This document shows positions 7,837-14,308 of a stretch of 15,851 bases of DNA, piece after piece. The position numbers were made by a program, and so were the translations under genes. Positions within the stretch are counted from its first letter, which is position 1, and every line of letters begins with the position of its first letter. Source of the DNA: an uncultured Erysipelotrichaceae bacterium (GTDB lineage Bacteria; Bacillota_I; Bacilli_A; Erysipelotrichales; Erysipelotrichaceae); contig CAKUQM010000038.1 in the NCBI GenBank assembly GCA_934675465.1, forward strand, positions 1-15,851. The letters run 5' to 3'. The notes under the pieces were generated by a model. The model worked only from the letters and a program-made list of their open reading frames with translations, was not told where the DNA came from and did no database searches.

Positions 7837-7876
7837 TACAAGGTGTTCTTGTTTAACATAAATAAAGGAGAGACAA

Positions 7877-9118
7877 ATGAAAAAATTAATTGCTTTACTG
7901 TTAGCTCTACTAATGGTATTTACTCTAGTTGGCTGTTCATCTGATGAGGGTGATAAGACAACTGGTGATGCTGATGTTAAGATTGGTGCAATCATCTTAG
8001 GTGATGAGAATGAAGGCTATAGCTATGCACATATCGCTGGTATTAAGGCTGCTGCTGAGAAGCTAGGTATTCCTGAATCTAACATTATTTGGAAGTATAA
8101 CATTAAGGAAGATCAAGGCTGTTATGATGCTGCTGTTGACTGCATTGAGAATGGTGCATCTTTAGTATTATCAAACTCTTATGGTCATCAAACTTATATG
8201 GAACAAGTTGCTAGTGAGTATCCTGAAGTAACTGTTATCGCTGTTACAGGTGATAGAGCTGCTGTTTCTGGTTTAAGCAATTTACATAATGCCTTTACAA
8301 GAATCTTTGAAGCTAGATATGTTTCAGGTGTTGTAGCAGGTTTAAAATTAAAAGAATTAGATGAAAAGGGTGAACTAGTCCCTGCTAACTATAATGAAGA
8401 TGGTGAAGTTAAGCTTGGTTATGTTGGTGCATATCCATATTCAGAAGTTGTTTCTGGTTTCACTGCTTTCTATTTGGGTGTTAAGTCTGTTTATGAAAAC
8501 GTACATATGTATGTAGAATATACTAACTCTTGGGCTGATTTAACTGCTGAGGGTACAGTTGCGGATGATTTAATGTCTAGAGGTTGTGTAATTATTTCTC
8601 AACATGCTGATACAACTGGTGCTCCAAGTACAGTTCAAAATAACAATGATTCTAACAAGTATGGCTTCAATGCTTATGAAGTAGGTTATAACATTTCTAT
8701 GTTAGATGTTGCTCCTACTGCTGCATTAACTAGTGCTACTAATAACTGGGAAGTATTCTATGAATATGCATTCTCTTGCTTATTAAATAAGACTGAAATG
8801 GATACTGACTGGAGTGATGGTTTCGCTTCTAATGCAGTTGGTATTACTGACTTAGGTACTTCTTGTGCTGATGGTACTGCTGATGCTGTTAAGGCTGTTG
8901 AAGATGATATCGCTTCTGGTAAGTTGCATGTATTTGATACAACAACTTTCACAATTGATGGTGTTAATCCTACTAGCATGTTGGGTGATGTTGATGCTGA
9001 CTTTGTTCCTGAAACAGAGGGTGTGGCTGATGGATACTTCCATGAATCAGAATTTAGAAGTGCTCCATACTTCCCTAATGCTCAATTGATCGATGGTATC
9101 ACTGCTTTGGGTGAATAA
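7877..9118 (+). CDS. BMP/PnrA-family nucleoside-binding lipoprotein (ABC transporter)
   Basis: This 413-aa extracellular substrate-binding protein starts with a lipoprotein signal peptide: MKKLIALLLALL, a hydrophobic core, and the lipobox LVGC with lipidated C20. The mature part matches the BMP/PnrA fold (IGAIILGDENEGYSYAHIAG from 36; NAFTRIFEARYVSGVVAG at 138-155), known for purine nucleoside binding, for example in NupN/BmpA systems. The RBS is AAAGGAG (7864-7870). It follows xpt closely under the guanine riboswitch and precedes the ATPase and permease genes. A strong terminator after it should give more binding protein than membrane components. Guanosine, inosine or related nucleosides are the likely ligands, by family and by context. 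Confidence 0.9.
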   Translation: MKKLIALLLALLMVFTLVGCSSDEGDKTTGDADVKIGAIILGDENEGYSYAHIAGIKAAAEKLGIPESNIIWKYNIKEDQGCYDAAVDCIENGASLVLSNSYGHQTYMEQVASEYPEVTVIAVTGDRAAVSGLSNLHNAFTRIFEARYVSGVVAGLKLKELDEKGELVPANYNEDGEVKLGYVGAYPYSEVVSGFTAFYLGVKSVYENVHMYVEYTNSWADLTAEGTVADDLMSRGCVIISQHADTTGAPSTVQNNNDSNKYGFNAYEVGYNISMLDVAPTAALTSATNNWEVFYEYAFSCLLNKTEMDTDWSDGFASNAVGITDLGTSCADGTADAVKAVEDDIASGKLHVFDTTTFTIDGVNPTSMLGDVDADFVPETEGVADGYFHESEFRSAPYFPNAQLIDGITALGE

Positions 9119-9133
9119 TTAATTTTATATCTT

Positions 9134-9168
9134 AGCTACAGGCCCGTTTGTGACCTGTAGCTTTTTTT
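9134..9168 (+). terminator. Strong intrinsic terminator between binding protein and ATPase genes
   Basis: AGCTACAGG (9134-9142) and CCTGTAGCT (9154-9162) form a perfect 9-bp stem with an 11-nt loop, followed by seven T (9162-9168). The RBS of the ATPase gene (GGAGG, 9169-9173) starts at the next base. With no room for a promoter behind it, readthrough must feed the downstream genes. Confidence 0.88.
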
Positions 9169-9177
9169 GGAGGTTTT

Positions 9178-10695
9178 ATGCAAAACGCAATTGAAATGGT
9201 GAATATCACTAAGACATTTGGTGATAAGGTTGTGGCAAATACTAATGTCACAATGAATATCAGACATAAAGAAATACTTTCTTTGTTGGGAGAGAATGGT
9301 TCTGGTAAGACTACTCTTATGAATATGCTTGCAGGCATTTATTATCCTGACTCTGGTCAAATCTTTTTTGATGGCAAGGAAGTTAGTATTACTTCTCCTA
9401 GTGATGCGTATCATTTGGGCATCGGTATGGTGCATCAACACTTTAAGTTGATTGATGTTTTTTCTGCCCTAGAAAATATTCTACTTGGTCTTCCTAGTAA
9501 ATTAGATGTTAAGGAAGTAAGAAACAAGGTAGAAGAAATCTGTAATAAGTATGGTTTTGAATTAAATCTAGATGCAAAAGTCTATGATATGTCAGTGTCA
9601 GAGAAACAAACACTAGAGATTGTTAAGACCTTATATCGTGGTGCTGAAGTGCTTATTCTAGATGAACCTACGGCAGTATTAACGCCTCAAGAGACAAGAA
9701 AATTGTTTAATGTCATTAAGAACATGAGGGATGATGGCAAGGCTGTTGTTATTATTACTCATAAGTTGAATGAGGTTCTAGAGGTTTCTGATAGGGTAAC
9801 AATTTTAAGAAAAGGTGAATATGTAGGTACTGTTGATACTAAGGATGCCACTGAACAATTATTAACTGAGATGATGGTTGGTCAAAAGGTTGAGCTTAAT
9901 ATCAATCGTGATTTAATTGAACATAAGGAGAAAAGATTAGAAGTAGCTCATTTAACAGTTACTAATAATGATGGTAAGAAGGTTGTTAATGATGCTACGT
10001 TTGACTTATATTCTGGTGAGATTATGGGTATAGCTGGTATCTCGGGTTGTGGTCAAAAGGAATTATTGGAGGCAATCATGGGTTTGACTAAGGCTGATGA
10101 TGATTCTTCAGTAATCTATCATTCTACTGCTCATGGTGATCATCAATTAGTTGGCTTGTCTACTGAGAAGATTAGAGGCTTTGGCTTGCACTTGGCTTTT
10201 GTGCCTGAAGATAGATTGGGTATGGGTCTTGTTGGTAATATGGGCATGACTGAGAATGTCTTGTTGAAGAGATATAAGAAGGGTTCTGGGCCTTTCTTAC
10301 ATACTAAGAAGCCTACTGAGATGGCTCAAAAGATTATGAATGATTTGGATGTTAAGACGCCATCTTTAGAATATCCACTACGTAGATTGTCTGGTGGTAA
10401 TATTCAAAAGGTTTTAGTAGGTAGAGAGGTTGCAGCTAAGCCTACAGTACTTATGACTGCTTATGCGGTAAGAGGCTTGGATATTAATACTTCTTATACA
10501 ATTTATAATTTATTAAATGAAGAGAAGAAAAAGGGTGTAGCAGTAATTTATGTAGGTGAGGACCTAGATGTATTGTTGGCACTTTGCGATAGAATTCTTG
10601 TAATGTGTGATGGTCATGTCAATGGTATCTTGGATGGCCGTAAGTGTAGTAAGGAAGAGCTTGGTTATTTGATGACCAATCTAAAGGAGGCATAA
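9178..10695 (+). CDS. Nucleoside ABC transporter ATP-binding protein (double ABC domain)
   Basis: This 505-aa cytoplasmic ATPase has two ABC domains in one chain, like NupO or RbsA-type proteins. Domain 1: Walker A GENGSGKT (38-45), Q-loop Q87, a degenerate signature MSVSEKQ (138-144), Walker B VLILDEP (158-164) and H-loop H195. Domain 2: degenerate Walker A GISGCGQKE (287-295), intact signature LSGGNIQK (404-411), a Walker B-like stretch lacking the acidic pair (VLMTAYAVRGLD, 424-435), and GEDLD in place of an H-loop. This asymmetry, with one consensus and one degenerate site, is usual for the family. GGAGG ends four bases before the ATG, directly behind a terminator. It overlaps the first permease gene by one base (TAATG). 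Confidence 0.92.
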   Translation: MQNAIEMVNITKTFGDKVVANTNVTMNIRHKEILSLLGENGSGKTTLMNMLAGIYYPDSGQIFFDGKEVSITSPSDAYHLGIGMVHQHFKLIDVFSALENILLGLPSKLDVKEVRNKVEEICNKYGFELNLDAKVYDMSVSEKQTLEIVKTLYRGAEVLILDEPTAVLTPQETRKLFNVIKNMRDDGKAVVIITHKLNEVLEVSDRVTILRKGEYVGTVDTKDATEQLLTEMMVGQKVELNINRDLIEHKEKRLEVAHLTVTNNDGKKVVNDATFDLYSGEIMGIAGISGCGQKELLEAIMGLTKADDDSSVIYHSTAHGDHQLVGLSTEKIRGFGLHLAFVPEDRLGMGLVGNMGMTENVLLKRYKKGSGPFLHTKKPTEMAQKIMNDLDVKTPSLEYPLRRLSGGNIQKVLVGREVAAKPTVLMTAYAVRGLDINTSYTIYNLLNEEKKKGVAVIYVGEDLDVLLALCDRILVMCDGHVNGILDGRKCSKEELGYLMTNLKEA

Positions 10696-11780
10696 TGGCT
10701 AAGGAACCTAAATTTACAATTAGTAAAAAAGATGATAGTCCTCTTTGGCAAACTATTTTAATTAAGGCTATTGCGGTTATTCTTTCATTAATTGTTTCAG
10801 CTTTATTCTTATATTTTGTGACTAAGTTAGATCCTATTTCTGTTTATGCGTCTATGTATAAGGGCGCCTTTGGTACTCCTAGAAGATTCTGGATTACTAT
10901 TAGAGATGCAGTGTTCTTGTTACTAGTGGCAGTGTCACTTACCCCAGCTTTTAAAATGAGATTCTGGAACTGTGGTGCAGAGGGACAAATTTTAATTGGT
11001 GGTTTGGTTACTGCTGCTTTGATGATTAATTATGGTAATATTATCTCTACTCCAGTATTATTATTAATTATGTTTATTACTTCAGCAATTTGTGGTGCTT
11101 TGTGGGCTTTTTTACCAGCTTATTTTAAGGCTAAATATAATACTAATGAGACGTTGTTTACTTTGATGATGAATTATGTTGCGATTCAATTAGTAGAATT
11201 CTTCGTTGACTTCTGGGATAAGAAACAAGCCCATTCGGTAGGTATTATTAATATGAATACTCATGGTGGTTGGTTTATGTCTATTGGTGAGTATCAATAT
11301 TTGTTGAATGTAACTATTGTCTTATTGATCTCGGTTCTTGTTTATATTTATTTAAAATATTCTAAGCATGGCTTTGAATTGGCTGTAGTAGGTGAATCTG
11401 AAGCTACTGCTAAGTATGCGGGCATTAATGTGAAGAATACAATTATTAGAACTGTCTTATTGTCTGGCGGTATTGCCGGTATTGCAGGTTTTGTAGAGGT
11501 AGCCGGTATGTCTCATACTATTTCTAAACAAACTGCAGGCGGTAGAGGTTTTACAGCGATCATCGTATGTTGGTTGGCTAAGTTTAATATCTTGTCTATG
11601 GCCTTTATTTCATTGTTGATAGTGTTCTTGAATAAGGGCGCTTCTCAAATTGCCTCTGACTTTGGCTTAAATGAATATGCTTCTAATATTATTACAGGTA
11701 TTATTTTGTTCTTTATTTTAGGATCTGAATTCTTTGTCAATTATAAGTTTGTTAAGCATTCACATAAGGAGGAAGCATAA
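10695..11780 (+). CDS. Nucleoside ABC transporter permease 1 (BPD_transp_2 family)
   Basis: This 361-aa membrane protein has a cytoplasmic N-terminus (MAKEPKFTISKKDDS), a first helix at about residues 22-45, and eight or more further hydrophobic segments. AVVGESEATAKYAGINVKN (from about residue 231) is the cytoplasmic coupling loop that contacts the ATPase in ribose/nucleoside-type permeases. AGGAGG sits before the ATG. The gene overlaps its neighbours by one base at each end, so the ATPase, this permease and the next one are probably translated as a coupled set. It should pair with the product at 11780 to form a heterodimeric channel (NupP-like). Confidence 0.9.
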   Translation: MAKEPKFTISKKDDSPLWQTILIKAIAVILSLIVSALFLYFVTKLDPISVYASMYKGAFGTPRRFWITIRDAVFLLLVAVSLTPAFKMRFWNCGAEGQILIGGLVTAALMINYGNIISTPVLLLIMFITSAICGALWAFLPAYFKAKYNTNETLFTLMMNYVAIQLVEFFVDFWDKKQAHSVGIINMNTHGGWFMSIGEYQYLLNVTIVLLISVLVYIYLKYSKHGFELAVVGESEATAKYAGINVKNTIIRTVLLSGGIAGIAGFVEVAGMSHTISKQTAGGRGFTAIIVCWLAKFNILSMAFISLLIVFLNKGASQIASDFGLNEYASNIITGIILFFILGSEFFVNYKFVKHSHKEEA

Positions 11781-12811
11781 TGACTAGTGCACAATTAATT
11801 TCTTGGATTGTTTCAGCCATTACTTTTGGAACGGTTATTATGTTTGGCTGTATTGGTGAGACTATCAATCAAAAGGCTGGTAATTTGAATTTGGGTGTTC
11901 CAGGTATTATGCAGCTTGGTGGTATTGGTGCTTTGACTGGCGCTTTTATTTATGAAAGCAGTACCGCAATGCCAAATGGTGTAATTGGTATGTTGTGTGC
12001 CTTGTTGTGTGCAATACTTGCGAGTGCTTTAGGCAGTTTGATTTATAGTTTTTTGACTGTTACTTTAAAGGCTAATCAAAATGTTACTGGTTTAACACTT
12101 ACTATTTTTGGAACTGGTATCGCTAATTTCTTTGGTGGTTCTTTGATGAAGCTGTCAGGTGGTGTTGGTTCTATTTCGGTAGCTACTACTGCCAATGTGT
12201 TTAAGCTTCGTCTCCCTTTTATTTCAGGTAAGTTAGGGCTATTTGGTTCTTTATTCTTGAATTATGGTTGGATGGCTTATTTCTGTTTAGTTTTGGCTTT
12301 TGTGGCTAATTATTTCTTAACAAAGACTAGAACTGGTTTGAATCTAAGGGCAGTTGGTGAGAATCCAGCTACTGCTGATGCGGCTGGTATTAATGTTACT
12401 AAATATAAGTATTTAGCTTCTATTATTGGTGGTGCTATTTGTGGTCTTGGTGGTTTGTTTTATGTAATGGACTATATCCAAGGAACATGGGCTAATGATA
12501 ATACTATTGAGGCCTTAGGTTGGTTGGCTGTTGCACTTGTTATTTTCACTTCTTGGAAGCCTAAGAATGCTACCTGGGGTGCTTACTTATTTGGCTTGTG
12601 TTATTGGGCTTATATTTATATTCCTGCTGAAATCTCTAGGGCTTTGGCTGATGTCTTGAAGGTAGAAAGAGTTACTTATCTTCAAAATCTTTATAAGATG
12701 TTGCCTTATATTGTCACTATTGTGGTATTGTGTGTGGTTTCTGCTAAGAAGAAGAAGGAGAATCAAGCACCAGGTCATTTGGGTGTGTCTTACTTTAGGG
12801 AAGAAAGATAA
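11780..12811 (+). CDS. Nucleoside ABC transporter permease 2 (BPD_transp_2 family)
   Basis: This 343-aa membrane protein has about eight to ten hydrophobic segments and starts near the membrane. It carries the family features INQKAGNLNLGVPGIMQLGG (about 29-48) and the coupling loop RAVGENPATADAAGINV (about 190-206). It has a basic C-terminus (SAKKKKENQ) and is the partner of the permease at 10695 (NupQ-like). The RBS AAGGAGGAAG lies just upstream and the start overlaps the preceding stop by one base. It is the last gene of the operon and is followed by a 13-bp bidirectional terminator. Confidence 0.9.
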   Translation: MTSAQLISWIVSAITFGTVIMFGCIGETINQKAGNLNLGVPGIMQLGGIGALTGAFIYESSTAMPNGVIGMLCALLCAILASALGSLIYSFLTVTLKANQNVTGLTLTIFGTGIANFFGGSLMKLSGGVGSISVATTANVFKLRLPFISGKLGLFGSLFLNYGWMAYFCLVLAFVANYFLTKTRTGLNLRAVGENPATADAAGINVTKYKYLASIIGGAICGLGGLFYVMDYIQGTWANDNTIEALGWLAVALVIFTSWKPKNATWGAYLFGLCYWAYIYIPAEISRALADVLKVERVTYLQNLYKMLPYIVTIVVLCVVSAKKKKENQAPGHLGVSYFREER

Positions 12812-12839
12812 AAAGTAATAAATATAAAATGTATTTGTA

Positions 12840-12873
12840 AATTAAAAGGAGTAACGTTAAACTCCTTTTAATT
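12840..12873. terminator. Bidirectional terminator between convergent operons
   Basis: AATTAAAAGGAGT (12840-12852) and ACTCCTTTTAATT (12861-12873) are perfect 13-bp arms around an 8-nt loop, AACGTTAA. It lies four bases from the toxin stop codon and 28 bases after the permease stop. The stem ends are A/T, so U-rich tails exist on both strands. Confidence 0.8.
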
Positions 12874-12877
12874 ATGG

Positions 12878-13429
12878 TTATTTTTGATCAGTATAGTCTT
12901 TAGAAATATCTTCTAAATATTTAAAGTCACAACATACTTTTGACAAATAATGATTAGGATTATTACAAACCTTTTTATATAACATGCTTGCTTTTAAATA
13001 TATCGAATCTTTTACTTTTTTGTCATTTATGAAAAAATATTGCGTTAATAATAACATTCTATATCCATAATCATCAACATCGTTAATGATTATCTCTTCA
13101 ATGAGGTCATCAGTTGGAACAGGTATCATATAACTATACATTATTCTGCCAAAATACTTAGTCTTTTCACCGGTAGTTATGTTTATTGGTGTTGAGATTC
13201 TATTAAAAAATTGTTTATTCTCTTCGTAATGAGTTTTGGGATGAGTTAATGGGGCAAGATATTTAAAACCATTAATTTCGAAGATTATACCTACATAACA
13301 TTTTTTGTGTAGGTATAAAAGATTAAATGTGTTTGAAACTTTTGTAAAACCTCTTTTTTCTAATTCTTTATCTTGAAGATATTTTACATATTTCTCATCA
13401 ATTATATAAAACGACAATTCTTTGTCCAC
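12878..13429 (-). CDS. ToxN/AbiQ-family type III toxin (endoribonuclease)
   Basis: Read from the GTG at 13429, this 183-aa protein resembles ToxN/AbiQ toxins: FYIIDEKYVKYL at 7-18, then YVGIIFEINGFKYLAPLTHPK at 45-65, close to the ToxN signature around GHKYLAPLTSPK as I recall it. Length fits (ToxN about 171, AbiQ 183 aa). These toxins cut RNA and are held inactive by a repetitive RNA. The GTG start is chosen because AGGAGG (13437-13442) lies seven bases upstream and the protein then begins like ToxN. The longer frame from 13531 would run through the terminator and a repeat. The Ser usual in LAPLTSPK is His here (H63). A terminator and three 37-nt repeats precede it on the same strand, the standard type III toxin-antitoxin layout. 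The call rests on remembered family sequence plus this architecture. Confidence 0.87.
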   Translation of the reverse strand: MDKELSFYIIDEKYVKYLQDKELEKRGFTKVSNTFNLLYLHKKCYVGIIFEINGFKYLAPLTHPKTHYEENKQFFNRISTPINITTGEKTKYFGRIMYSYMIPVPTDDLIEEIIINDVDDYGYRMLLLTQYFFINDKKVKDSIYLKASMLYKKVCNNPNHYLSKVCCDFKYLEDISKDYTDQK

Positions 13430-13442
13430 AACTATTCCTCCT

Positions 13443-13469
13443 AAAAAAAATGAGGACCAGTCCTCATTT
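13443..13469 (-). terminator. Terminator between antitoxin RNA and toxin gene
   Basis: On the minus strand AAATGAGGAC (13469-13460) and GTCCTCATTT (13457-13448) form a perfect 10-bp stem, and the T-run continues to 13443 (eight T in all). The toxin RBS follows directly. In type III systems this leaky terminator sets excess antitoxin over toxin. Confidence 0.9.
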
Positions 13470-13480
13470 GAAACTAAACT

Positions 13481-13591
13481 GTTTTTCTTCTCATTTAACG
13501 GTAGTGAAGCACCGAATGTTTTTCTTCTCATTTAACGGTAGTGAAGCACCGAAAGTTTATCTTCTCATTTAACGGTAGTGAAGCACCGAAT
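13481..13591 (-). repeat. Three tandem 37-bp direct repeats
   Basis: The units are 13555-13591, 13518-13554 and 13481-13517 in transcript order. They differ only at the first base (A, T, A) and at one base in the A-rich tail (T, A, A). They are the antitoxin units of the ToxN-like locus. Confidence 0.95.
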
Positions 13592-13601
13592 GTTTAGCTT
13601 C
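13481..13601 (-). ncRNA. Type III antitoxin RNA (ToxI/AntiQ-like), three repeats
   Basis: A minus-strand transcript starting near 13601 would contain a short partial repeat (GTGAAGCTAAAC) and three full 37-nt units. Each unit has CGGT-GCTTCACT-ACCG, a 4-bp stem with an 8-nt loop, followed by TTAAATGAGAAG. The loop CTTC can pair with the downstream GAAG, giving an H-type pseudoknot like that of ToxI. The layout (GGUG...CUACC, then an A/U-rich tail) resembles the P. atrosepticum ToxI repeat. The RNA would be cut by the toxin into 37-nt units that bind and inactivate it. Repeat number and pseudoknot are read from sequence; processing is inferred. Confidence 0.85.
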
Positions 13602-13607
13602 ACTTAT

Positions 13608-13613
13608 AATATA
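13608..13613 (-). promoter_or_regulatory. Candidate promoter -10 of the toxin-antitoxin locus
   Basis: On the minus strand TGG-TATATT provides an extended -10 (TATATT at 13613-13608), with initiation expected near 13601, just before the first repeat. No good -35 was seen. Confidence 0.45.
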
Positions 13614-13615
13614 CC

Positions 13616-13833
13616 ATGAAAAGAATAAAAATGTTGCCTTTTGGATGAAAGTAGCACAACATTATCACTTGCTATTTGCTGTTTGAAATAGAATTTACTT
13701 TTTCTTAGTATGTAAAAAAATCTATGTTGAAATATTACAAGATAACAATAATTTTATATGTTTAGTATGTTTCTATATTATCCTATTTCATATATTTTTA
13801 TATTAGCCTTCCAATTAGAGTATTCAAAGCCTA
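13616..13833. other. A/T-rich intergenic stretch with no gene seen
   Basis: This separates the toxin-antitoxin promoter from the ssrA promoter. It holds a 7-bp inverted repeat (AATGTTG at 13630, CAACATT at 13657) and A/T runs that may be curved or act as an UP element for ssrA. No coding region, tRNA or convincing terminator was found. Confidence 0.5.
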
Positions 13834-13861
13834 TTGCGTTAACGTGTTAAAAGTGTATAAT
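13834..13861 (+). promoter_or_regulatory. ssrA promoter
   Basis: TTGCGT (13834-13839) and a perfect TATAAT (13856-13861) are separated by 16 nt. Initiation near 13868 leaves a short precursor before the mature 5' end at 13882. Confidence 0.75.
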
Positions 13862-13881
13862 TTAGAATACAAATAAAACAT

Positions 13882-14230
13882 GGGGATGTCTTGGTTTCGA
13901 CAGGTTTATGTTGGATTTGGATTGCAGTGGAGTGGTTACCTTATAACCAAACAAAATTATTCGGCAATAACGAATTAGCATTTGCTTAATCGGTTGAGCG
14001 ACGTTAGCTCCCAAAGCAGCTTCTGATTGTAAAGCTTGTAGCAATCAGTCGTAAACACAAACTAGGTGAAGAAAGTTAGCCTTATCTTTCAATCCGAAAA
14101 CCGAAAAGGCAAATTCAATACTTGGTAGTTTAGGTCGTTTGTATTGTCTTATTTAAAACTAAACTAAACTGTAGAAGTCTGAATGTGGGACTATTCTTGG
14201 ACAGGGGTTCAATCCCCCTCATCTCCACCA
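13882..14230 (+). ncRNA. ssrA: Transfer-messenger RNA (tmRNA)
   Basis: The acceptor stem pairs GGGGATG (13882-13888) with CATCTCC (14220-14226), followed by an encoded ACCA to 14230. Near the 3' end the T arm AGGGGTTCAATCCCCCT is clear. The 349-nt length is typical. The tag frame ends GAA TTA GCA TTT GCT TAA (stop 13987-13989). If GGC at 13963 is the resume codon, the encoded tag is GNNELAFA, with an Ala from the charged tmRNA in front. TATTC just before GGC resembles the usual resume context. tmRNA with SmpB frees ribosomes stalled on broken mRNA and tags the product for proteolysis. It has its own promoter and terminator. Confidence 0.95.
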
Positions 14231-14243
14231 TATAGTTATTTGT

Positions 14244-14274
14244 GCTCTAGAACTTGATGGTTTTGGAGCTTTTT
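14244..14274 (+). terminator. ssrA terminator
   Basis: GCTCTAGAAC (14244-14253) pairs with GTTTTGGAGC (14260-14269) over 10 bp with two G-U pairs and a 6-nt loop, followed by TTTTT (14270-14274). Confidence 0.85.
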
Positions 14275-14282
14275 AATTTAAA

Positions 14283-14303
14283 AAGGCAATTCATGATTGC
14301 CTT
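14283..14303 (-). terminator. Terminator of the AAA_14/DUF4143 gene
   Basis: AAGGCAAT and ATTGCCTT are perfect 8-bp arms around a 5-nt loop. On the minus strand the stem is followed by a T-run (14284-14278), and it lies five bases past the stop codon of the ATPase gene. Confidence 0.75.
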
Positions 14304-14308
14304 GATTG

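Noticed and set aside
7833..7856. Hairpin ACAAG/CTTGT with TTAA ends after xpt as a terminator
   Set aside because: Five base pairs plus a bulged extension, overlapping the stop codon and with no U-tract.
8865..9089. Extra overlapping frames within the lipoprotein gene (both strands)
   Set aside because: They are shadows of the main frame, with no RBS and compositionally unlikely proteins.
9178..10695. Degenerate motifs in the ABC ATPase as a sign of a broken gene
   Set aside because: One consensus and one degenerate nucleotide site is normal for double-domain sugar/nucleoside ATPases, and the frame is intact.
13481..13591. 37-bp repeats as a CRISPR array
   Set aside because: The units are directly contiguous with no unique spacers, and a toxin gene follows in the same direction.
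13862..14044. 60-aa open frame on the minus strand
   Set aside because: It lies inside ssrA and has no RBS or recognisable protein features.
14204..14230. 3' end of ssrA as an attachment site of an integrated element
   Set aside because: No second copy of the ssrA 3' end and no integrase were seen in the window.
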